This document shows positions 1 through 6,748 of a stretch of 11,899 bases of DNA, one piece after another. A program made the translations under genes and the position numbers. The stretch is from the NCBI GenBank assembly GCA_036939355.1, contig JALLAP010000882.1, positions 1-11,899 on the forward strand, read 5' to 3'. The DNA is from Thalassiosira profunda. Its lineage: Eukaryota; Bacillariophyta; Thalassiosirophyceae; Thalassiosirales; Thalassiosiraceae. The notes below the pieces were generated by a model that made no database searches, was not told the origin of the DNA, and saw nothing but the letters and a program-made list of their open reading frames with translations. How positions within the stretch are numbered: position 1 is the first letter of the stretch; every line of letters starts with the position of its first letter.

Positions 1-55
1 CAAGCACGCCGTGTCCGAGGGCACCAAGGCCGTCACCAAGTTCTCCTCCGCCTAA
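1..55 (+). CDS. Histone H2B, C-terminal end (5' part outside window)
   Basis: Reading from position 2, the codons give KHAVSEGTKAVTKFSSA followed by TAA at 53-55. KHAVSEGTKAVTK is the strongly conserved C-terminal helix (alpha-C) of histone H2B; only the last few residues vary between lineages. H2B pairs with H2A in the nucleosome core in the nucleus. The rest of the gene lies to the left of the window, so intron content and partner genes cannot be seen. Codons are strongly biased to C/G at the third position (AAG, GTC, ACC, TCC), as expected for a highly expressed gene. Base 1 is the last base of a cut codon. The assignment rests on 17 residues, but the motif is highly specific. Confidence 0.93.
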   Translation, partial: KHAVSEGTKAVTKFSSA

Positions 56-72
56 ACAGCGAATGAGGGCAA

Positions 73-88
73 GCGAGCACGAGCTCGT
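73..88 (+). promoter_or_regulatory. Stem-loop 17 nt downstream of the H2B stop
   Basis: The sequence gcgagc-acga-gctcgt folds into a 6-bp stem (one closing G-U pair) with a 4-nt loop. Size and position match the 3' stem-loop of replication-dependent histone mRNAs in animals and some algae. The sequence does not match the classic consensus (stem starting GG, U-rich loop), so a chance hairpin is possible. Confidence 0.35.
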
Positions 89-100
89 CTAACTCAGCAT

Positions 101-114
101 GCGTCCTCGGACGC
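101..114 (+). promoter_or_regulatory. Second hairpin downstream of H2B
   Basis: gcgtc-ctcg-gacgc is a perfect 5-bp stem with a 4-nt loop, 46 nt after the H2B stop. It could belong to the histone mRNA 3' end or be incidental. Confidence 0.25.
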
Positions 115-1376
115 TGTTCCACTGCTACAACAGGATTTTCTAAAATCCGCCCTATCACCAAAGAACAGACTCCTCACACGAATTCATGTGCATTGCGATG
201 CTTTGTCGAAATCAGCGCCGGAGGCCTTTGCGACGGAGTAAGGGCTGGCGACCTATCGTACTGCTGCCTCGGATTCAATCTCTGACTGCCTCGGAAGTCA
301 AACTATATCGACGGGAATGACCCAATATCCGGATCATATTGCAATGTCACAATCAAATAAAGGAAAGACAGTCGTCGAGCAGACTAAAGATAAAAGAGGT
401 GCGGAAATTTTTCAATAGATCGATAGATACCTCTCCCCACACCACGGCGCAGCTGCAAACGGGTTCTCTGTACGCGCGGCCGGCTCGTCCTTCGGACTCG
501 AACTAACCGGGCACGGGCTCATGCATCGATCTTGCTCGTTCAACGAAGTGAGTCTTCTAACAACCAAGATAAAATTGCCCGCAGAGACGAATGCAGCGGC
601 GCTCGCGCTACCATGCATAGATAGGATATATGTCGCCTCTGCCGAAAGCGCCTTCTCCCGGAGGTAGATCCATTATTGTTTGCACAAGTACTAGGAAATC
701 ATCGTTCGATTTGCAAATCATCAAGCTAGCGGTTGTAGAGATGCGCACACAGGTGCATCTCGGTGTGTTTTCACTTCATGGTGTGTTTTCACTTCATTCA
801 GAGCGGATAACACATCTCTGAACCGAGTATCGTGTTGTACCAGAGCAGAGGTGAAAACTTGACAGCAAATGACAACTCTGAAACTTTACGCAAAGAGGCA
901 CCCGTGGAGTCGGGGGTGTGGATGGAGACAAAGCGACAAGCACAGGGTTGAAAGAATGGCAACAAGACCGCAGCGCATTGCTTCAGTCTATGACGTACAT
1001 TGGGCCGTACGATACCATAACAGGATATTATGGCGGGAACGATTTGCTCCGCCTCGCTCCGATTTTTCCGGAGATCTCATGGCATTGGTCTCCTCCGCCG
1101 CGGCCTGGAGCCCCTCATCGACGACGCCACAAGGGTTTCCCCTGTCCGCCTCCTCCGTCGTCGTGTTAGACGTCCTGGGCTGCACGAATTGCACCGAAAT
1201 TTCTCCTGTGTGGCGTCAATTGTCCGCAGAGAGGGACAGGCCGACCGACGGCCGGCGCCGGCGCCGACGCAGCCCCATATTCGTTCAAGATGCGCATCCT
1301 CGGCTATACTATTCATGCATGGCAGCTCATAGAACGTATTCTGTCGTTTGTACCGAATGATGAACCGCCCCCGCTA
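115..1376. other. Intergenic stretch without a convincing gene
   Basis: About 1.26 kb. The first part is AT-richer, with a canonical aataaa at 356-361 that could be a polyadenylation signal but is 300 nt from the H2B stop. The stretch from about 1060 to 1300 is GC-rich with CGCC/GGCG runs (1241-1270). Open frames at 412-618 (-), 630-821 (+) and 869-1360 (+) exist, but their products have no recognisable motif, no hydrophobic or low-complexity signature, and an unconvincing basic, Cys/Trp-scattered composition. I treat them as chance frames. No tRNA-like cloverleaf or transposon terminus was seen. Confidence 0.5.
762..797. repeat. Perfect 18-bp tandem duplication
   Basis: The unit ggtgtgttttcacttcat occurs twice head-to-tail (762-779 and 780-797). 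It lies in non-coding sequence, in the direction of the weak frame starting at 869. It is most simply a replication-slippage duplication; a duplicated protein-binding site is possible but unsupported. Confidence 0.9.
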
Positions 1377-1754
1377 CTAGGCCCTCCGGTTCTCATCCGG
1401 CGTGAGGATCCTCGCCTCCTCCTTCTTCTCAACCCAGCGCCTCGCCTCCTCCTTCTCGGCCCGGCGCCTCGCCTCCTCCTTCTTCTCGGCCCGGCGCCTC
1501 GCCTCCTCCTTCTTCTCGGCCCGGCGCCTCGCCTCCTCCTTCTTGGACGGGGTCCTGGCATCGTACATGTCCCTCACGAGCTTTGCCTTCATGTCTTTTG
1601 CCCCCCTCTCGGCCCGGCGCCTCTCCTCCTCCTTCTTCTCGGCCCGGCGCCTCGCCTCCTCCTTCTCGGCCGGGGTCCTGCCATCGTACATTTCCTTCAA
1701 GAGCTTTGCCTTCGCATTCGCATCTTTCATCTGCGCCCGGGCCAGATCACTCAT
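1377..1754 (-). CDS. Small highly charged repeat protein, predicted single alpha-helix (KKEEARRRAE repeats)
   Basis: The 125-residue product starts at the first in-frame ATG (MSDLARAQMKD). The open frame extends further upstream, but only with non-ATG codons, to a TGA. The protein is almost wholly Glu/Arg/Lys/Ala. Two longer repeats begin with KEMYDGRTPAEK (residues 20-31) and RDMYDARTPSKK (61-72); each runs into tandem decapeptides KKEEARRRAE. A degraded third copy may be ARILTPDENRRA at the C-terminus. The i/i+4 pattern of opposite charges (E near R/K) is typical of stable single alpha-helices, as in caldesmon or myosin levers, rather than leucine-zipper coiled coils, since few hydrophobic heptad residues are present. 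Function is unknown. The opposite-strand translations of the same repeat are Leu/Pro or Ser/Phe-rich and much less protein-like. An upstream spliced exon cannot be excluded. Confidence 0.55.
   Translation of the reverse strand: MSDLARAQMKDANAKAKLLKEMYDGRTPAEKEEARRRAEKKEEERRRAERGAKDMKAKLVRDMYDARTPSKKEEARRRAEKKEEARRRAEKKEEARRRAEKEEARRWVEKKEEARILTPDENRRA
1410..1544 (-). repeat. Coding minisatellite, ~30-bp unit
   Basis: Consecutive units of about 30 bp (+ strand cgcctcgcctcctccttctt followed by ctcggcccgg) encode the decapeptide KKEEARRRAE on the - strand. One unit is a codon shorter, and all changes are in multiples of three. A second, shorter block of the same repeat lies at 1605-1670. Conservation of frame through unit-length changes supports the - strand gene. 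Confidence 0.85.
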
Positions 1755-2245
1755 TGCGAGATGCGGCAGCCCAGGAGGCGGATAGGGGGGCAGGGGCGTC
1801 AGCGTCGGCACCAAACGCCCATTCAATTTCAGCGCCGGGGGGTTTGGCCCGGCTGGTTGTGCTCATAATCTCTCATCTTGGCCTCTTCGATCTTCGACGA
1901 GGAGAAGACGGGAAGGATAGAAGGAGAGGCGAATTGCCTTACCTACTTAAGTACTTTTGTATGTAGACACAGCGCATTTTTCTGCTCATTTGAAATCCAT
2001 GCCCCTTCTTAGGAATAGTATTCTTTTCCTCAGTATGTACAATTGGTACGGATTCCTTTACGTAGAAATTCAAATGCTCAAACGGCCTTCTTTCTGATTT
2101 TGGAGGGAAAAGTGAGAGGACGGTTGAGGTGAAGCACCAAACCACCCACCGACGACGCGCTCTCCTCGCATTTCGTACGAACCAACGTCGTGGCAGTCGG
2201 CGGGGAGACCTGCTCTCACAATTTGGAGAGACAACAATCCAAAGG
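1755..2245. other. Divergent intergenic region between charged-repeat gene and membrane-protein gene
   Basis: The 491 bp separate the ATG of the - strand repeat gene from the ATG of the + strand membrane-protein gene, so they should hold both promoters and 5' UTRs. Visible structure: a purine-rich + strand tract around 1893-1930 and two overlapping palindromes, acttaagt (1945-1952) and aagtactt (1949-1956). No clear TATA box is evident. Confidence 0.45.
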
Positions 2246-5200
2246 ATGCTCCGCCTGCCGCTGCTCCTGCTCGCCCTCGCCGCGGTCGCCGCGGGGGCGG
2301 CGGACGCCCCGGCGCGCGCCCTCCGGAAGGACGAGCGGGCCCCTGCCGCCAAGCCGCCCAAGGCGCAAAAGCCACCCAGGCAGCCGGGCGGGAAGGGCAA
2401 GCCGCCCGCCGCAGTCGAAGACCCTGCCGAAGACGTGCTGGACACTGTTGTCGTGACGGACTCGGCGTTGGATGCGGCGAACACTACCGTGGTGGAGGAC
2501 GCGGCGGACGCGACCGGAGATAAGGAGAGCGAGCTTTTGGGGGTTGACGTGCTCGCTCTCACCTCTGGCAGCGATTCGCCGACAGAGTCACCTACGACGG
2601 CACCGACGGTGGTGAGTTTTCATTGCTGTTCAGGACGGACGATCACTCTCGTCTCACTTCCTCCTCTCGCTCCAGCCTCCGACCACGTCGCCGTCCGCCT
2701 CGCCGACCAATGCGCCGTCGGGTTCGCCGAGCCAGTCTCCTACCACCCAGTCTCCGACCCTCGTGAGTAATTGCAAACTTCTTGATCCTGAAGTAGTTTG
2801 ATCATATCCGTCCATCTGACATCTCCATTCTTCGACGCTCTCCAGTCCTCTGTACCGTCGTCCATGCCCACCACCACCCCCGGCGCCGTACTCAAGTGGT
2901 TCTGCACCGAGGACGAGGCCCCCCTCGGAGACGAGTACTGCACCACCCCCGACGAGTTCGACGAGTTCCAGGGCGAGGCGCGGTGCCTCAACAAGTGCAA
3001 GGGCAAGAAGGAGTNCCACCCCCGACGAGTTCGACGAGTTCCAGGGCGAGGCGCGGTGCCTCAACAAGTGCAAGGGCAAGAAGGAGTGCGTGGTGGCGGT
3101 GTGCGTGACGGAGACTCCCACAGCAACGCCCTCGGTATCGAGTGCGCCGACTGTGTCGGCGGTGCCGACCGCGGATCCAACCATGGCACCGACTGTGAGC
3201 TTGGCGCCGTCGACGTTGGAGCCCACGGCGGACGTCTTGGATGCGAGCGATCTCGAACAGAACGACTTTGCATTCACTGGCTCGCAGATGGTTCCGTTTA
3301 CGCCCTTCACTATGAACCTTGTGGTCCCTGTGGAGAGTCGACGTGGAAGGCAGCTTCTGCGTGGAGATCGCCGCCTGGAAGAGCTGTTTGGGGTCGATCA
3401 AGACACACAACTGGCTTTTCTTGTGACTGAGCATCTCAAGAAACAGTTTCGGAAGCACTCCCAGGGCAACCCAGCGCCAGAGAGCGTTGTGTTGACTGCC
3501 ATCAAATCCAGCGAAGACGCTATCGAAAGTGGCAATGAGGTCCTTCTTGGGGTTTCGTCTGACGAGGACAGCGTCGTGGCGACGTACGGAATCGGAGGCC
3601 ACGCACTCTATGCTAACGGCGATGGTTCGGTCGAGCCGCCCACCACTGCCCAACTTGATGGAGCAGTGTTGGACGCGTTCAACACGAAGAGAGGGAGCCA
3701 AATTTTCATTAATGCGTTGAAAAAGTCCGACGACGATGTGTTGGAGGAGGTAATCTTTGTCATGGCCGAGACTGGTCTCCCTGTGAAGGGCGACTCAGAT
3801 CCCACCCCAGCCACTGCACCCGACACGAGCAACCCTGTCGAAGGCGAAGAAAACCAAGAGAGTGACAGCCCTGTCCCTGTCACCATTGTCGTCGTCGTGG
3901 CATCGGCGTTCGCGGCCACCTTCTTGATCATTGGCTTCCTCACCTACCGCAAGTACCAGCGCTACCAGCGCAACAACGCCAGCAACGATTACCACAACTA
4001 CCAGAGCAAGAAAAAGAAGATGACGCTTGGCAAGAGCGCGAAGAAGTACGACCACTTCGAGAGCCCGGCCGGGAGCGTCGTGTCGCGCAGCGAGGATGCC
4101 TTGTACAACGACCTGGAAATCGAGGGAGGCGAGACTTATCCCTCGAGCGATGCGGATCCCACCAGTCCCGCGAAGGACCCGAAGCAGATCGAATCCGGTG
4201 CGCCGTACGATGAAGAGGAGGTGGCATCCCCTTCCTCGGCAGCCTACGATATGACATACTTTGCGCAAGAGGCCAATAGCATGGCCAGCCAGAGCAACGT
4301 CGAGGACCAGACGCTCGACGGTTTGTATTCCGACAAGGATTCCTACTTCCAGAGCACCGTGGGTGCTGGCCACCGTCGAGACGACAGCATCCACAGCCTG
4401 GACACGATGAACGACACGTTTGGCTTCGCCGCTGATGATGCGAATGTCTCGACCCTCATCGACGGCATCCAGGAGGCGATGGAGCAGAACGGAATGGTGG
4501 AGATGAAGCAGGAGGTGACGAGCACGGACGAATTGGAGCTGCCCTCCATCTCGACCGTGAGGGGCCACGACGAGGACGCTGCGGCCGGCACCGTGAATAT
4601 GGTGTCCGTGAGCGGGGACGAGGAGTCGAACATTCATCGCCTTCTCGATGTCACCGTTTCCCAGGACGAGGTCGATAACTTCTTGGCCGAGGTCGTCGAC
4701 TCGAAGGATGGGAGTGTGTTCGAGTCAGATGTCGAAAGCTCGAGCGCGGATGCTTCTGCGGCCGAAGAAGGCAAAAGCATCGCCGCAATCGCTGCCGACA
4801 GTCACATGGGCGACGTCGCTACGGAGGCTGCGGACGAGGCCGTTGAAGGCGAAGTCGCGCCTGCACAAGAAGAGATCACTTCCAAAGGGGACGATGATAC
4901 GCAGGACGCAGAGATATCGACTACCGACGAGCTGTACGCCCGTATCACGGAGCTGGAGCAGAAGATCATCAACACGGAGGCTTCATTGAACAACGAGGTC
5001 CCTACTACACCGGCCAACACGCCGGCCAAGGTAGAGGAATCTGCCAGCGAGGACGCAGGGAATCCCTCGATTCAAGAGGGGACGTTCACTACTAAGACTC
5101 TTGATATGATCGAGGAATCGAGGTTGACGGGAACGCCGCCGCCGAGCGAGGGAGAGGTGGATGGCGAGGCAATACAGGAAGCCAAGGAGAACCCACTTCT

Positions 5201-5279
5201 CGGGAAGTTCCTGAACGACGACTCAGAGTCAGAAGAGGAGGACTGTGGCGTGAGCATCGATGGCGTGATGTATGGTTAG
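2246..5279 (+). CDS. Type I single-span membrane protein with Pro/Thr stalks, six-Cys module and long acidic cytoplasmic tail
   Basis: The proposed exons are 2246-2611, 2676-2762 and 2846-5279, with 3015-3087 removed as an assembly duplication; this gives 937 residues. The first in-frame ATG opens a signal peptide (MLRLPLLLLALAAVAAG). There follows a Pro/Ala/Lys-rich segment, then a Ser/Pro/Thr stalk across the two exon junctions (about 113-165). A compact module with six Cys comes next (spacing C-x11-C-x14-C-x3-C-x5-C-x4-C, about residues 171-213), then a second Pro/Thr stalk and a roughly 160-residue ectodomain. The latter contains PTTAQLDGAVLDAFNT, a pattern I recall from other stramenopile surface proteins. 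One transmembrane span covers residues 474-494, followed by basic stop-transfer residues. The 440-residue cytoplasmic tail is acidic, Ser-rich, has several Tyr in acidic context and a short coiled coil (TDELYARITELEQKI). A role as a cell-surface, cell-wall or silicalemma receptor/anchor is inference; no catalytic motif is visible. Confidence 0.82.
2612..2675 (+). other. Intron 1 of the type I membrane-protein gene
   Basis: 64 nt, phase 0, donor GTGAGT, acceptor ctcgctccag. Reading through it interrupts the Pro/Thr-rich stalk with Cys/Phe/His-containing sequence; removal joins TAPTV to PPTTSPSASPT, a continuous stalk. Confidence 0.85.
2763..2845 (+). other. Intron 2 of the type I membrane-protein gene
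   Basis: 83 nt, phase 0, donor GTGAGT, acceptor gctctccag. The unspliced frame meets a TAA inside the donor region; splicing joins TTQSPTL to SSVPSSMPTTTP. Both introns share the same donor hexamer and phase, so the 29-codon exon between them is a symmetrical stalk module. Confidence 0.85.
2943..3087. repeat. 72-nt perfect direct duplication around a single N (assembly join)
   Basis: Bases 2943-3014 are identical to 3016-3087, separated only by the N at 3015. Removing the N and one copy joins GKKE directly to CVVAVC in frame and completes the six-Cys module. It shares its exact length (72) and single N with the duplication at 9211-9355, which marks it as an unmerged contig-end overlap. Confidence 0.93.
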
Positions 5280-5489
5280 GCTAGAGTGGCTTCATGATCT
5301 GTGTTTCATCCCCGGCAACAGTGATGCGTTTCCTTAAAGCGGGGGGTTAGAGAGTGTGCGACGACCTACTAATTTATGTGTTCTCATTGGCATGTCTCAT
5401 CATGTCTCATTCTTTCTGAGAGGAAACCTGCGATTCAATGATGAGAAGCCTGATACCGGCTGCATGATCTCGTTTGATTTGAGCACAAT
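5280..5489 (+). other. Intergenic spacer between the two tandem membrane-protein genes
   Basis: 210 bp holding the 3' UTR of the upstream gene and the promoter/5' UTR of the downstream one. It contains a poly-G run (ggggggtt, near 5341) and the tandem 10-mer at 5391-5410. No canonical aataaa is present. Confidence 0.5.
5391..5410. repeat. Perfect 10-bp tandem duplication
   Basis: catgtctcat occurs twice head-to-tail, 80-100 bp upstream of the next ATG. It may be slippage or a duplicated promoter element. Confidence 0.85.
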
Positions 5490-6609
5490 ATGCGCGTTAT
5501 GATGATGATGAGGGCGACCCTGCTCGCTTGCCTCGTGTTGCTCATTGCTCCCCAATCTCGCACGGAGACCGGCGGTTCATACACCAAGGCGGAGTGCGAT
5601 GGATGGATTGACACTCTCGCCTCGTTCGATAGCGATGCGTCGGGAGGGTACGTCGATTGTTGATCTCAATACGCATTGGTCTCCCCCGTCTCTGATCACT
5701 GTCAATTATCTCAGCCTATCCAAAGACGAGTACTTTGACGGCCTCACAGTAGGGCTCAATAGAAGGATCATCGAAGAAGTGGAGCCCACTCGAGACCCCT
5801 TGCCATGGATATTTTTGGCTCCGTTCTACGCAATGTCATGCTACTGTTTAACTCTGGGCGCGGGCAGAGATTGTTGTGAAGGGAATGCGGAGATACTTCT
5901 CGAAACTGCCACCACAGACGGTAATTATCGTGAGCTCATCTGCTCGCAGATATCCTACATCGTCGATCGAACGGTTCCGGGACCTGCATTGCCTACTACT
6001 CTGCCTGCTACACTGACAACAACGCCACGACCTCCGACGGTGCATGGTGCATCGACCTCTGCAGCCACTCAATCAACAAGGACGACGCCTGCGCCTCCAT
6101 CAATGACGGCTACTGCTGTGTCTGAGTCTCAATCCACGTCACCAATGCCTCAATCCACTTCCCCAACGCTTCTGAGAACGACGCCAACGCACCCTGCAAC
6201 AACAACTGCCGCCATGTCTGAGGCAACGAGTACAGACAGTACCCTCATCGCCTCGTCAGCCACGGCTGACATTAGCAATACTCACACGAGGCAGGTGGCA
6301 ACTGGCATTGTCTTTGCTGCAATTGCCGCCATGTTCATTGTTGGTGCCATCGTCTTTCGACGCCACAACCCTTCCAGAAGCGGGGATACGGGCAGCCACG
6401 CTCGCAGACGACTTTGCGTCATCGTGCCTTGTGCATCAGAGGACGCGAGTACTGAGACTTCCATCGAACCACACGAATCCAGAGAGGAAGACGACACCGC
6501 GCGAGGTGCAGAGCGAAGGCGGCATGTGGTGTTGATCACCATGCTGCTCTCCTTTGCTGTATTTCTCTCGACGGTAATTGTACTTGTGCTTTTGGCGACT
6601 GACACATAG
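5490..6609 (+). CDS. Secreted/membrane protein with EF-hand loop, six-Cys ectodomain and Thr/Ser-rich stalk
   Basis: The proposed exons are 5490-5647 and 5715-6609, giving 350 residues. Exon 1 starts MRVMMMMRATLLACLVLLIAP, a signal peptide; the run of four ATG codons after position 3 makes the exact start ambiguous. Splicing creates DSDASGGLSKDE (residues 47-58), a full EF-hand calcium-binding loop with D1, D3, S5, G6, L8 and E12 in place. Cysteines at 36, 95, 97, 106, 107 and 129 probably form disulphides in the secretory lumen or outside. A Thr/Ser/Pro stalk (about 140-245) precedes a membrane span at 247-267, then a basic/acidic loop and a second hydrophobic segment at 324-346 just before the stop. 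The C-terminal hydrophobic segment may instead be intronic (see findings). It has no enzymatic motif. It belongs, from memory, to a kind of EF-hand plus Cys ectodomain seen in several diatom surface proteins; calcium binding at the cell surface is inferred. Confidence 0.75.
5648..5714 (+). other. Intron 1 of the EF-hand membrane-protein gene
   Basis: 67 nt, donor GTACGT, acceptor attatctcag, phase 2, splitting the codon of Gly-7 of the EF-hand loop (GG|C). The unspliced exon 1 frame stops at TGA 12 nt past the donor. Splicing both links the signal peptide to the downstream frame and restores a consensus EF-hand loop. Confidence 0.88.
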
Positions 6610-6748
6610 ATGCGATAACAGTTGCCGTTGAAGATGACACTGATGCATTCACCTCGACAACGTCATCAGAAGCACCGTCGCTACTGGTATACCCATCATC
6701 GGAGGAAGGCAACATCTTTTCAGAGGGGCCAACTCGATAGATAGATAA

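Noticed and set aside
250..300. Possible tRNA B-box-like string (ggattcaatc)
   Set aside because: No matching acceptor, D or anticodon arms can be folded around it.
412..618. 68-codon - strand frame starting at a real ATG
   Set aside because: Short, no recognisable feature, AT-rich flanks with stops in all frames nearby.
800..812. Match to the core of the E. coli lac operator (gagcggataaca)
   Set aside because: Twelve bases only; the flanks do not match lac or cloning-vector sequence, so it is a chance match rather than vector contamination.
869..1360. 163-codon + strand open frame with an ATG
   Set aside because: Composition is irregular (many Arg, Trp, Cys and His with no pattern), it has no motif or targeting signal, and overlapping frames of similar length occur in the same GC-rich stretch.
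1290..1868. + strand frames through the minisatellite (Leu/Pro-rich and Ser/Phe-rich proteins)
   Set aside because: They are translations of the complement of the KKEEARRRAE array; the - strand frame gives a coherent charged helix and a sensible non-repeat head and tail.
1939..2562. 207-codon - strand open frame opposite exon 1 of the type I membrane-protein gene
   Set aside because: Antisense shadow of a GC-rich signal-peptide and Pro/Ala-rich exon; its product is Ala/Ser/Arg low complexity.
2943..3087. Tandem duplication of the Cys-rich module as a real domain repeat
   Set aside because: The copy offset is 73 nt including an N, which breaks the frame, and the same 72-nt signature recurs at 9211-9355; it is an assembly artefact.
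3795..4637. 280-codon - strand open frame opposite the type I membrane protein
   Set aside because: Shadow of an acidic, GC3-biased coding region: complement of GAC/GAG-rich codons gives Val/Leu/His/Arg runs. The + strand frame has a membrane span and continuity over 700 codons.
6733..6748. GATA microsatellite (gatagatagata)
   Set aside because: Only about three units; too short to call a repeat.
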